Positions 17,581-26,504 of a stretch of DNA of 64,000 bases are shown one piece after another. This DNA is from Paraburkholderia metrosideri (GTDB lineage Bacteria > Pseudomonadota > Gammaproteobacteria > Burkholderiales > Burkholderiaceae). The notes below the pieces were generated by a model. That model was not told where the DNA came from, did not search any database, and was given only the letters and a program-made list of their open reading frames with translations. The DNA lies in the NCBI RefSeq assembly GCF_904848625.1, contig NZ_CAJHCP010000002.1:372001-436000 (forward strand), given 5' to 3'. Position numbers and translations under genes: made by a program. Numbering within the stretch: position 1 is the first letter of the stretch; each line of letters begins with the position of its first letter.

Positions 17581-17649
17581 CCGCTCGCATTAACCAACCG
17601 GCTGGAAACACGCACGCTCCTGAAGCGTGTCGCTCCCTTCACTAAAGAT

Positions 17650-17667
17650 TCCTTCATCTTTGCGCCA
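17650..17667. promoter_or_regulatory. 18-nt box shared with 24695-24712
   Basis: TCCTTCATCTTTGCGCCA at this position recurs, inverted, at 24695-24712. It lies 115 nt before the RND pump gene. With AAAGAT at 17644-17649 it also forms an imperfect inverted repeat with ATCTTT. It is a good candidate site for the upstream two-component regulator. Confidence 0.65.
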
Positions 17668-17719
17668 CGGCGGTCCGTGAAGGCGTCCGCAAAATGTGCA
17701 GGCATGTCCTGGATCGGCC

Positions 17720-17775
17720 TTCACTGATCGGGGAACGAGGTCCGTGTTCTGGCGGACTTCACTGACCGGAGCACG
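17720..17775 (+). repeat. Two direct repeats in the RND operon leader
   Basis: TTCACTGATCGGGGAACG (17720-17737) and TTCACTGACCGGAGCACG (17758-17775) agree at 15 of 18 positions with a 38-bp period. The second copy contains the ribosome-site GGAG of the pump gene. They may be regulator sites in the leader. Confidence 0.5.
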
Positions 17776-17781
17776 TATTCG

Positions 17782-20700
17782 ATGTTAAGGCTTGTCCGTC
17801 TCGCGCTATCGAGGCCACACACGTTCGTGGTGATGGCGCTTCTTATCCTGATCGTCGGGCCGCTCGCCGCGATGCGAACGCCGACCGATATCTTCCCCGA
17901 TATCCGCATCCCGGTGATCAGCGTCGTGTGGCAATACACGGGGCTGCAACCGGGCGATATGTCCGGGCGCATCGTGACCTACTACGAGCGCTCGATCGGC
18001 ACGACTGTCAACGATGTCCAGCACATCGAGTCGCAGTCGTATCGCAGTTACGGCATCGTCAAGATCTTCTTCCAGCCGTCGGTGGATATTCGCACCGCCA
18101 CGGCTCAGGTCACGTCGATCTCGCAGACCGTGCTCAAGCAGATGCCGCCCGGCACCACCGCGCCGCTGATTCTCAACTACAACGCGTCGACTGTTCCGGT
18201 GCTGCAAATCGCATTGATGAGCGATCGTCTCGATGAGCAGAAGCTGGCCGATTACGCGACCAACATCATCCGGCCGCAACTGCTGAGCGTGGCCGGTGTC
18301 GCGATTCCGACGCCGTACGGCGGCAAGACGCGCCAGGTGCAGATCGATCTCGATCCGGCCGAACTGGTCGCGCATGGCTTGTCGGCGGAAGACGTCGCTA
18401 CGGCGCTTGCGCGCCAGAATCAGATCATCCCGGCGGGTACGCAAAAAATCGGCGACTTCGAATACAACGTGCATCTGAACAACAGCCCGTTGTCGATCGA
18501 CGCATTGAACCGTCTGCCGATCAAATCAGTGAGTGGCACCACGGTGTTGATGCGCGACGTCGCCCACGTGCGCGACGGCTTCGGACCGCAAGGCAATATC
18601 GTGCGCGTCGACGGACACCGCGCGGTGCTGATGAGCGTGCTGAAAAGCGGCTCGGCATCGACACTCGACATCGTCAGCGGTATCAAGGACCTGTTGCCAG
18701 GCATCAAGGCCACGCTGCCGCCCGGCCTCAAGCTCGTGGTGATGGGCGACCAGTCGGTGTTCGTCAAGGGCGCGGTGACCGGCGTGGCGCGCGAAGGCGT
18801 GATCGCCGCGGCGCTGACCTCGCTGATGATTCTGCTGTTCCTCGGTAGCTGGCGTTCGACCCTCATCATCGCGACGTCGATTCCGCTCGCGGTGCTGGCC
18901 GCGATTGCCGGACTCGCCGCGCTCGGCGAAACGCTGAACGTGATGACCCTGGGCGGCCTCGCACTCGCGGTCGGCATTCTGGTCGACGACGCGACCGTCA
19001 CGATCGAGAACATCAACTGGCATCTGGAGCAGGGCAAAAACGTGCGCGACGCGATTCTCGACGGCGCGGCGCAAATCGTGACGCCCGCGTTCGTGTCGCT
19101 GCTGTGCATCTGCATCGTCTTCGTGCCGATGTTGCTGCTCGACGGCGTCGCGCGATTCCTGTTCGTGCCGATGGCCGAAGCCGTGATTCTGGCGATGGTG
19201 TCGTCGTTCATCTTGTCGCGAACGCTGGTGCCGACACTGGCGATGGCGTTGCTGAAACCGCACGCCCATTTGCAGGACGGCCACGACAGCGAGCACATGG
19301 CGGTCTCGAACCATCCGCTTGCGCGCTTTCAGCGTGGCTTCGAAGCGTGGTTCGAGAAACTGCGCGCCGGGTATTCGCATCTGCTGCATCTGGCGGTGGC
19401 GAATCCGCTGCGCTTTGCGGCGGGCTTCATCGTCGTGACGCTGGTGTCGTTCGCGACGTTGCCGTGGCTCGGCATGAACTTCTTCCCGGATATCGACGCG
19501 GGCGAAATCGCGCTGCATGTGCGCGCGCCGGTCGGCACGCGGGTCGAACAGGTCGCGGCACTGCTCGACCGCGTCGAGGGCAGCGTGCGCCAGGTGATTC
19601 CGCCTGCCGCCGTGGACAGCATTATCGACAACATCGGCTTGCCGGGCAGCGGTATCAACCTCGCGTATAGCAACAGCGGCACGATCGGGCCGCAGGACGG
19701 CGACGTGCTGATCGGCCTGACCGGCAAACATGCGCCCACCGCGAGCTACGTGAAGACCTTGCGCGAGCGCTTGCCGGCCATCTATCCCGGCGTGACGTTC
19801 TCATTCCTGCCCGCCGATATCGTCAGCCAGATTCTGAATTTCGGCGCACCGGCGCCGATCGATATTCAGGTGTCGGGCACCAACGAAGCCGGCAACCGCC
19901 GCTACGTGCAAGCGCTGCTGCAACGCGTCCAGCACGTACCGGGTATCGCCGATGCGCGTATCCAGCAGGCGTTCGACTATCCGCAACTGAGCGTGAACGT
20001 CGACCGGATTCTCGCGGACCAACTCGGCGTGACCGAGCAGGACATCTCCAACGCGACGGTCGCGAGCCTGTCGGGCACCTCGCAGGTCGCGCCGACTTAC
20101 TGGCTCGATCCGCACAACGGCGTGTCGTATCCGATCGTCGCGCAGACCCCGCAATACCGGATGACCACGCTCGATTCGCTGCGCACGATGCCCGTCAGCG
20201 GCACCGGCGGCGCGCAATTGCTCGGCGCGCTGGCGACGATTCATCGCGGCGTCACCAGCGCGGTGGTGTCGCACTACAACATCATGCCGCTAGTCGAGAT
20301 TTACGCGACGCCGCAAGGCCGCGATCTGGGCGGCGTCACCGACGACATCGGCAAGATCGTCCAGCAGATGCAGCCGCAACTGCCGCTCGGCTCGCACGTG
20401 ACGATTCGCGGCCAGGTGCAGACCATGCACAGCGCGTTCGCGGGGCTGCTGCTCGGCCTGGCGGGTGCGGTGCTGCTGATCTATCTGCTGATCGTCGTCA
20501 ACTTCCAGTCGTGGCTCGACGCCGCCGTGATCGTCTCGGGCCTGCCCGCAGCATTGGCGGGCATCGCGTGGATGCTGTTCATCACGCATACGAGCATCAG
20601 CGTCCCGGCGCTGACCGGCGCGATTCTGTGCATGGGCGTGGCGACCGCCAACAGCATTCTGGTCGTCAGCTTCGCTCGCGAGCGGCTGGCGGCGACGCAG

Positions 20701-21012
20701 GACTCCGTCAAAGCCGCTCTGGAAGCAGGCTTCACGCGCTTCCGTCCGGTACTGATGACCGCGCTCGCGATGATCATCGGCATGGCGCCGATGGCGCTCG
20801 GTCTCGGCGACGGCGGCGAGCAGAACGCGCCGCTGGGGCGCGCGGTGATCGGCGGGCTGATCTGCGCGACGCTGGCCACGCTGATGTTCGTGCCCGTGGT
20901 GTTCAGCTTCGTGCATCGACGCAAGACCGGCGAGGGCATCGACAACGCCGCGAGCGGCCATGACAAAAAAGACGACGTGACTGTCAACGAGGAAAACCAT
21001 GTCAACCAATGA
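17782..21012 (+). CDS. RND efflux pump, inner-membrane permease
   Basis: Proton-driven inner-membrane transporter of 1076 residues with the 12-helix, two-large-loop RND layout. Helix 4 carries the proton-relay pair in GILVDDATVTIENI, and the protein starts with the usual RPHTFVVMALLILIVGPL helix 1. It fits the heavy-metal/hydrophobe permease group but I cannot assign a substrate. It is followed by its adaptor, overlapping 14 nt, and its outer-membrane channel, so it forms a full tripartite system. Control by the two-component system upstream is likely. Confidence 0.94.
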   Translation: MLRLVRLALSRPHTFVVMALLILIVGPLAAMRTPTDIFPDIRIPVISVVWQYTGLQPGDMSGRIVTYYERSIGTTVNDVQHIESQSYRSYGIVKIFFQPSVDIRTATAQVTSISQTVLKQMPPGTTAPLILNYNASTVPVLQIALMSDRLDEQKLADYATNIIRPQLLSVAGVAIPTPYGGKTRQVQIDLDPAELVAHGLSAEDVATALARQNQIIPAGTQKIGDFEYNVHLNNSPLSIDALNRLPIKSVSGTTVLMRDVAHVRDGFGPQGNIVRVDGHRAVLMSVLKSGSASTLDIVSGIKDLLPGIKATLPPGLKLVVMGDQSVFVKGAVTGVAREGVIAAALTSLMILLFLGSWRSTLIIATSIPLAVLAAIAGLAALGETLNVMTLGGLALAVGILVDDATVTIENINWHLEQGKNVRDAILDGAAQIVTPAFVSLLCICIVFVPMLLLDGVARFLFVPMAEAVILAMVSSFILSRTLVPTLAMALLKPHAHLQDGHDSEHMAVSNHPLARFQRGFEAWFEKLRAGYSHLLHLAVANPLRFAAGFIVVTLVSFATLPWLGMNFFPDIDAGEIALHVRAPVGTRVEQVAALLDRVEGSVRQVIPPAAVDSIIDNIGLPGSGINLAYSNSGTIGPQDGDVLIGLTGKHAPTASYVKTLRERLPAIYPGVTFSFLPADIVSQILNFGAPAPIDIQVSGTNEAGNRRYVQALLQRVQHVPGIADARIQQAFDYPQLSVNVDRILADQLGVTEQDISNATVASLSGTSQVAPTYWLDPHNGVSYPIVAQTPQYRMTTLDSLRTMPVSGTGGAQLLGALATIHRGVTSAVVSHYNIMPLVEIYATPQGRDLGGVTDDIGKIVQQMQPQLPLGSHVTIRGQVQTMHSAFAGLLLGLAGAVLLIYLLIVVNFQSWLDAAVIVSGLPAALAGIAWMLFITHTSISVPALTGAILCMGVATANSILVVSFARERLAATQDSVKAALEAGFTRFRPVLMTALAMIIGMAPMALGLGDGGEQNAPLGRAVIGGLICATLATLMFVPVVFSFVHRRKTGEGIDNAASGHDKKDDVTVNEENHVNQ

Positions 21013-22201
21013 GATCCGAGTTTCATCCGACGACGGCACGGCCAAGCGTCTGCGTCGTCTGCGTATTGCCGGTGTGATCGCGGTGCTGCTGGCGGTCGGC
21101 GTGTATGCCGAAGGAGTGTCCAGCCGTATTCATACCGACCATAGCTTGTCCACGTGGAGCAATGCGCAAGCCGTGCCGTCCGTGCGCGTGCTATTGCCGG
21201 TCGCCGAAACGGGCGGCGCGAGTTTCGATCTGCCGGGCAGGCTCGAAGCGCATGACGACGCATCGATTCATGCGCGCGTGTCAGGCTATATGAAGGCGTG
21301 GTACGTCGATATCGGCGCAAAGGTCAAACAAGGCCAGAAGCTGGCGACGATCGATACCCCCGAACTCGATCAGCAACTGGCGCAAGCCCAGGCCGATCTC
21401 GCCCGCGAGAAAGCCGACCTTGCGCTCGCGGCCAGCACATCGGGCCGCTGGTCGGCGATGCTGAAGCAGGACTCCGTGTCGCAACAGGCCGCCGACGAGA
21501 AGAGTTCCGAACTCGCCGTCAAGCGCGCCGATTATGCGGCGGGCGAAGCGAACGTTCGCCGCTTGCAGGCGCTCGAATCGTTCCGCACGCTGACCGCGCC
21601 GTTCGACGGCATCGTGACTGCGCGTCATGCCGATATCGGCGCGCTGGTGAGCGCGGGCGATACCGGCGGGCCTGAATTGTTCTCGGTTGCATCGACTGCG
21701 CAATTGCGGCTTTACGTGCGCTTGCCGCAGGACTACGCGGGACGGATTGCGCCTGGCATGCACGTGCGCTTCGACGTGCCCGAGCGGGCTGGACAGTCGT
21801 TCGGCGCAACCGTGGTGTCGAGCAACGATGACGTCGACGCGCAATCCGGCACGCTGCTGGTGCAACTGAGCGCCGACAACCATGACGGCGCGTTGATTCC
21901 GGGCGAATACGCACAGGTGCATTTCGTGTTGCCCGCGGCGGCGGGCGCGGTGCGCGTGCCCGCTAGCGCGTTGCTGTTTCGCGGCAGTCATCCGCAACTG
22001 GCCGTGGTGGATTCGAACGGCCACGTGGCGTTGCGTGACATCGTGATCGGCACCGACTACGGTACGGCGCTCGACATCGCCAGCGGTGTGCAGCACGGCG
22101 ATCGCGTGATCGACAATCCGCCCGATTCGATCGTGGCGGGCGAGGCGGTCAAGATCGTCGAAACGAAGGATGTGGCCAACGGGAGCCAGCGTCATGCATA
22201 G
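20999..22201 (+). CDS. RND efflux periplasmic adaptor subunit
   Basis: Membrane-fusion protein of 400 residues that links the pump to the outer-membrane channel. One N-terminal membrane segment (residues ~20-38) anchors it. Barrel-sandwich halves are seen at GRLEAHDDASIHARVSGY and LTAPFDGIVTARHADIGALV, with a coiled-coil hairpin between (QAQADLAREKADLALAA). The start overlaps the pump stop by 14 nt and has GAGGAAAA in front. It is translationally coupled to both neighbours. Confidence 0.94.
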   Translation: MSTNEIRVSSDDGTAKRLRRLRIAGVIAVLLAVGVYAEGVSSRIHTDHSLSTWSNAQAVPSVRVLLPVAETGGASFDLPGRLEAHDDASIHARVSGYMKAWYVDIGAKVKQGQKLATIDTPELDQQLAQAQADLAREKADLALAASTSGRWSAMLKQDSVSQQAADEKSSELAVKRADYAAGEANVRRLQALESFRTLTAPFDGIVTARHADIGALVSAGDTGGPELFSVASTAQLRLYVRLPQDYAGRIAPGMHVRFDVPERAGQSFGATVVSSNDDVDAQSGTLLVQLSADNHDGALIPGEYAQVHFVLPAAAGAVRVPASALLFRGSHPQLAVVDSNGHVALRDIVIGTDYGTALDIASGVQHGDRVIDNPPDSIVAGEAVKIVETKDVANGSQRHA

Positions 22202-23609
22202 AGCGCTCTGCATGACGGCGTGCGCGATGGCCGCGATGCTCACCGCGTGTTCGTTTGCACCGGTTTATCACGCGCCCGCGTTGCCGCAGGTGAGCGCGTT
22301 CAAGGAGGCGCCGCCGCCGTCCGGTGTCTGGCATTACGCGCAATGGCCGGCGAAGGTGCGCCATGACGAATGGTGGAAAGCCTTCGGCGATCCGTCTCTC
22401 GACCGCTTCGAGACCCAGCTCGCCCAGAACAATCCGCAACTGGCGGCTGCGGTGGCGCGGCACGACCAGTCCAGCGCCGACCTCGATACCGCGCGTTCTG
22501 GGCTGTTTCCATCGTTGACGCTCGATGTGGATAGCGAGCAGAACCGTCAGTCGGACTATCGTCCGCTGCGCGGCTCGTCGCAGCCGGACACGTATGGGGC
22601 GCATACGGTCACGCTCGGCGTGTCGTACGAGTTGGACCTGTGGGGCAGGGTGCGCAACGAAGTGCGCGCCGGGGCTGCGCAGCAGGCTGCCAGCGCGGAC
22701 GATCTGGCCGCAGTGAAGCTGCTACTGCAAGCCGACCTGGCCAACGCCTATTTCGAAACGCGCGGACTCGATGAACAGGCGGACCTGTTGACGCGCACCC
22801 AGATCGCCGATGCGAAAGCGTTGACGCTCACGAAGAACCGTCACGCAGGCGGGATTTCGTCGGAACTGGATGTGTATCGCGCCCGCACCGAACTGGAAAA
22901 CGTCGCGGCCGATCAGGCCCGCGTGCGCCGTGCGCGCGCTGCTGCCGAACACGCGCTGGCGACGTTGGCGGGGGTGCCCGCATCGCTATTTACGCTGCCT
23001 GTCGCCCAAACGTCGGATGCGGTGCCCGATGTGCCTGCGGGCGTGCCGTCTGCGCTGCTGCAACGACGGCCCGATATCGCCGCAGCCGAGCAACGGGCCG
23101 TCGCGGCCAATTATGCAATCGGTGTCGCGCGTGCCGCGTGGTTCCCGGATATCTCGCTCGGCCTCGCGGGCGGCTTCCAGTCTGACGATCCGGGCAACTG
23201 GCTGAGCGCGCCTGCGTCGTTCTGGTCGCTCGGACCGGAACTGGCGGTCGATCTGTTCGACGGCGGCCGGCGCAACGCGATGGATCATCGCGCTCGCGCG
23301 ATCTTCGACGAGCGTAGCGCCGACTATCGGCAAGTGGCGCTACAGGCGTTCCGCGAGGTCGAGGATCAACTGGCGAACGTGCGCGAGTTGCGCAGCGAGG
23401 CGCAGCACGAAAGCGCGGCCGCCGACGACGCGACGGGCGCACTTGCGCTCGCTACCGGACAGTATCGCGATGGCGCGGTGAGCTATCTCGATGTCGTCGC
23501 GGCGCAGACGTCGGCGCTCGATGCTCAGCGTTCGCTGATTCAGGCGCGTACCGGGCAGTTGCTGGCGGCGGTGAATCTGATCCGGGCGCTGGGGGGCGGG
23601 TGGGATTGA
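22194..23609 (+). CDS. NodT-family outer-membrane efflux lipoprotein
   Basis: Outer-membrane channel of 471 residues, TolC fold. The signal peptide ends in the lipobox LTAC with Cys19 as the lipidated residue, followed by FAPVYHAPALP typical of NodT/OprM proteins. Two repeated OEP domains follow, with VSYELDLWGRVRNE and VDLFDGGRRNA, and the C-terminus ends LIRALGGGWD as in the family. The start at 22194 has GGGAG 8 nt upstream and overlaps the adaptor stop by 8 nt. Confidence 0.94.
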   Translation: MHRALCMTACAMAAMLTACSFAPVYHAPALPQVSAFKEAPPPSGVWHYAQWPAKVRHDEWWKAFGDPSLDRFETQLAQNNPQLAAAVARHDQSSADLDTARSGLFPSLTLDVDSEQNRQSDYRPLRGSSQPDTYGAHTVTLGVSYELDLWGRVRNEVRAGAAQQAASADDLAAVKLLLQADLANAYFETRGLDEQADLLTRTQIADAKALTLTKNRHAGGISSELDVYRARTELENVAADQARVRRARAAAEHALATLAGVPASLFTLPVAQTSDAVPDVPAGVPSALLQRRPDIAAAEQRAVAANYAIGVARAAWFPDISLGLAGGFQSDDPGNWLSAPASFWSLGPELAVDLFDGGRRNAMDHRARAIFDERSADYRQVALQAFREVEDQLANVRELRSEAQHESAAADDATGALALATGQYRDGAVSYLDVVAAQTSALDAQRSLIQARTGQLLAAVNLIRALGGGWD

Positions 23610-23765
23610 GGGTGTGGTCGATCGCGATCGAGTGTGCTGACGCAGTAGGCACACCACTGTGATCTGAAAATCGACGAGCGGAATGTCGAGTATCTATCCG
23701 CTTGCGCTCGTTGATTCGCAATACAGCCTCCGGGCTTGCGCCCGCAAGACTGCGCTGAAGGTTTC

Positions 23766-24554
23766 TTAACCGCTGGTGATGTCCTTGAGCAGGACTCGTC
23801 CGCTCATCATCGGCGCGGCGAGCGTGCGCTCATAGTCCGCGCGGATCGTTCCGATGATCGGCCGCTTCAGGTTGGCCTGATGCGTGGCGTCGCTGGTCCA
23901 GCGCTCCAGTTGAACCATCGAGTCGCGATGATTCGCGTCTTCGAAGACATCGAATGAAATATTGCCGGGCGCCGCGCGAAAGATCGGGGTGACATTGGCT
24001 ATGTCAGTGTGGAATTGTTTTTCTGCAGCGGCTTTCACGCTCAGGAAGACCAGTACGTTGCTGGTCTGATCCGCCTGAGTCATGGTTTTGGGCTGGGAGC
24101 CGTCGCCGGGGCTAACCGGTGTAATGCGCATGTGACTGATCGGGCCGTCCAGATCGTCCTGAGCGGCCTTGTGCATCGCGAGCAGTGCGGGTTGCTGCAT
24201 GTGCACGTTATACGCGGCCTCGCTGCTCCATTGTTCGAGGACGTAGAGCGTCGACCGAGCCGACAGCGATTGAAATATCGTGAATGAAATATTGCCCGGC
24301 GCATGACGCGCGTCGGCTGCGTTCTGACGCAACACGGTTTCGAACGGCTTTAGTGCGGACGATTTGACGTGCAACGTCGAGAGATTTTCGTACGGTGGCG
24401 GGTTGTCGATTGACGCAGCCGATGCCGCCGATGCAGCCGATGCAGCCGATGCAGCCGATGCAGCCGATAAGGGAAGCAGCGTCAGTGGGACAATGCGCGC
24501 GACGAGTGCCAACTTGAGTATGGCGGCGGAGAATGGCTTGTTGTGGTCGGACAT
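23766..24554 (-). CDS. Exported protein with two ABM (quinol-monooxygenase-like) domains
   Basis: Protein of 262 residues with an N-terminal signal-like segment, then two similar ~95-residue modules of the antibiotic-biosynthesis-monooxygenase fold. The repeated landmarks are HAPGNISFTIFQ with YVLEQWSSEAAYNVH, and RAAPGNISFDVFE with VQLERWTSDATHQAN. Such dimeric ferredoxin-like folds oxidise quinones or act as stress proteins. The signal region contains a run of Ser-Ala-Ala repeats encoded by 9-bp tandem units. The ATG has AAGGGA 5 nt upstream. A palindrome shared with the RND operon lies about 150 nt upstream, so the two may be co-regulated. Confidence 0.82.
   Translation of the reverse strand: MSDHNKPFSAAILKLALVARIVPLTLLPLSAASAASAASAASAASAASIDNPPPYENLSTLHVKSSALKPFETVLRQNAADARHAPGNISFTIFQSLSARSTLYVLEQWSSEAAYNVHMQQPALLAMHKAAQDDLDGPISHMRITPVSPGDGSQPKTMTQADQTSNVLVFLSVKAAAEKQFHTDIANVTPIFRAAPGNISFDVFEDANHRDSMVQLERWTSDATHQANLKRPIIGTIRADYERTLAAPMMSGRVLLKDITSG
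24415..24468 (-). repeat. 9-bp tandem repeat inside a signal-peptide region
   Basis: Six tandem copies of GCAGCCGAT (the second copy has one change) encode repeated Ser-Ala-Ala on the minus strand. The unit is a multiple of three, so copy-number changes would lengthen or shorten the exported protein's N-terminus without a frameshift. Confidence 0.9.
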
Positions 24555-24694
24555 GAAGATCCCTTGGTAGCGGTTGGTCCCTCATGCCGGATAGTCGAGC
24601 GCGCTCCGAACGCTCGCGTTGAGAAGAAAGTGATGCGCTGACGCTCCGGCACGCGATGCCGTAGAAGAATACGCATACCGTTTGCGGGAAAAAC

Positions 24695-24724
24695 TGGCGC
24701 AAAGATGAAGGATCCTTCATCTTT
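24695..24724. promoter_or_regulatory. Palindrome with the 18-nt box shared with the RND operon
   Basis: A perfect 24-bp palindrome at 24701-24724 has half-sites AAAGATGAAGGA and TCCTTCATCTTT. With 24695-24700 it contains the inverse of the 18-nt box at 17650-17667. It is placed upstream of the ABM-domain gene (start 24554) and just past the end of the convergent PLP enzyme gene. Confidence 0.7.
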
Positions 24725-24801
24725 TGACGATGAGCCGCGACAGGTCCGCTGCGACAGCGCGACGACGCCCGATGGGTTGCATCGTCGCGCATCGGTTCAG
24801 T

Positions 24802-26085
24802 TCAGCACTGCTCCAGCGCATTCGAGAGATCGGCGATCAGATCGTCGGGATGTTCCAGTCCAACCGACATGCGGATCAAACCTTCCGACACGCCTGCCGC
24901 TGCGCGCGCCTCGGCGGGTACACCCGAATGTGTCGTCGAAGCCGGATGACAGATCAGCGACTCGGTGCCGCCAAGGCTCACCGCCGATTTGAACAACGTC
25001 AGACCGTTGATGAAGCGGAATGCCTGTTTGCGTCCTCCGTCGAGGATGAACGCGAAGGTCGAGCCGGGCCCGCTGCACTGCCGCTGGTAGACGGCCTGAT
25101 AAGCGGGGTCGTCGATCAGTTCCGAATGCAGCACCTTCACTGGCTTGAACGGATTCGTGGCGAGCCAGCGCGCCACCGCGCTGCCACTTCGCGCGGCTTG
25201 CTCCATGCGCAGCACGAGCGTTTCCATCGAACGGGTAATCATCCACGATGAATGTGGATCGAGTTGCGAACCGAGCGTGCTGCGGATCGCGCGCACCTTC
25301 ATGATCAGGCTTCGGCTGCCCGTCACCCCGCCTGCAACCAGATCGCTATGTCCGCCGATGTACTTGGTCAGCGAATACACGCTCAGGTCGATGCCCTGTT
25401 CGACCGGCTTCTGAAATAGCGGCCCCAGCAAGGTGTTGTCGCACACCGAAAGGGGACGATAGCCGTGGCGCGTTTCGAAAGCGTCCAACTCGCGCGTGAG
25501 CCCTTCCAGATCGAATAACGCGTTGGTCGGATTCGCCGGCGTCTCGACGTAACACATCCGCACATTGCCCCTTTTTGCCGCCGCTTCGAGCGCGGCGCGG
25601 ATCGACTCCGTCGACAGACCGTCTTCGATGATTTGCGAACTGATACCCCATTCGGGAAGAAATCTCGAGATCAGCGTTTCGGTGCCTCCATAGAGCGGCA
25701 CGGACTGAACCACACAATCGCCGGGCCGTAGAAACGCAAGCAGGATCGCGGCGATGGCCGACATGCCGCTCGACGTCACCACGGCCGATTCAGAGCCGTC
25801 CAGCAACGCCAGACGATCTTCGACGATCTCCAGGTTCGGGTGATTGAAGCGGCTATAGACGAGACCCGCACTTTCGCCTTCCGGCAGGGGCTTGCGCCCC
25901 GAAACGATGTCGAAGAACTCGGCCCCGTCCTCGGCCGTTCGGAATGCAAACGTCGAGGTCAGAAAAACCGGCGGCTTGACCGATCCTTCAGACAGGAACG
26001 GGTCGTAGCCGTACGACATCATTTGCGTTTCGGGGTGGAGATTGCGATCGGCAATCTGGCGCTTGTGATAGTTGCGATAAGCCAT
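24802..26085 (-). CDS. Cystathionine gamma-synthase family PLP enzyme
   Basis: PLP-dependent Cys/Met metabolism enzyme of 427 residues. The PLP lysine is in SLTKYIGGHSD, the phosphate-binding stretch is SSGMSAIAAILLAF, and YSRFNHPN is the usual substrate-site Tyr/Arg region. The family includes cystathionine gamma-synthase, cystathionine gamma-lyase, methionine gamma-lyase and O-acetylhomoserine sulfhydrylase; I cannot choose between these by eye. The ATG at 26085 has AAGGAG 5 nt upstream. There is no metabolic partner next door. Confidence 0.9.
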   Translation of the reverse strand: MAYRNYHKRQIADRNLHPETQMMSYGYDPFLSEGSVKPPVFLTSTFAFRTAEDGAEFFDIVSGRKPLPEGESAGLVYSRFNHPNLEIVEDRLALLDGSESAVVTSSGMSAIAAILLAFLRPGDCVVQSVPLYGGTETLISRFLPEWGISSQIIEDGLSTESIRAALEAAAKRGNVRMCYVETPANPTNALFDLEGLTRELDAFETRHGYRPLSVCDNTLLGPLFQKPVEQGIDLSVYSLTKYIGGHSDLVAGGVTGSRSLIMKVRAIRSTLGSQLDPHSSWMITRSMETLVLRMEQAARSGSAVARWLATNPFKPVKVLHSELIDDPAYQAVYQRQCSGPGSTFAFILDGGRKQAFRFINGLTLFKSAVSLGGTESLICHPASTTHSGVPAEARAAAGVSEGLIRMSVGLEHPDDLIADLSNALEQC

Positions 26086-26242
26086 GCTTTCTCCTTGCCG
26101 CGTGATAGGGAGGGTTGAAAGAGCGGTGATAGTCGCAGCGCGCAACATGCCGATACGGATCACCCGTCGTGCTTGCGCATGACCATGCTACTCCAGAGTA
26201 ATCGTGCCGTTTGATTCGCCTGTGATATCCCTCAATACCCCC

Positions 26243-26341
26243 TTAACGTGATGCCGCCTGATTGCCGTAAGTCGATTCCCAGCCGGCGCCCGGCGCCTTG
26301 CAAAGCGTGATCAGATTCGCGTCTGCCCGAATGCTTCTCAT
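26243..26341 (-). pseudogene. C-terminal remnant of an outer-membrane efflux factor
   Basis: About 32 codons before a TAA read RADANLITLCKAPGAGWE, which closely follows the end of NodT/OprM channels (compare NLIRALGGGWD at the end of the channel at 22194). Nothing upstream in any frame continues the channel. It is likely the tail of a deleted efflux operon next to the cation transporter. The rest of 26086-26504 holds no gene I can support. Confidence 0.5.
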
Positions 26342-26504
26342 ATGTCACCAGATGGACTCGTTCGAGGAGCGCGTGGGAGGTCATGCGCGCCACAAGCGCT
26401 TCGGCGTGGTGCTCGATGTCCCGGTTCTATTCACGCTCGGGATTCAGGTTTGGCGCATAGCCAATCTTGCGATCGGCCCGCGTTCAAACTTCCAGACTCT
26501 GCCG

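Noticed and set aside
24415..24468. Tandem repeats considered as a CRISPR array
   Set aside because: Units are 9 bp and contiguous without spacers and code for protein; the same holds for 56333-56404.
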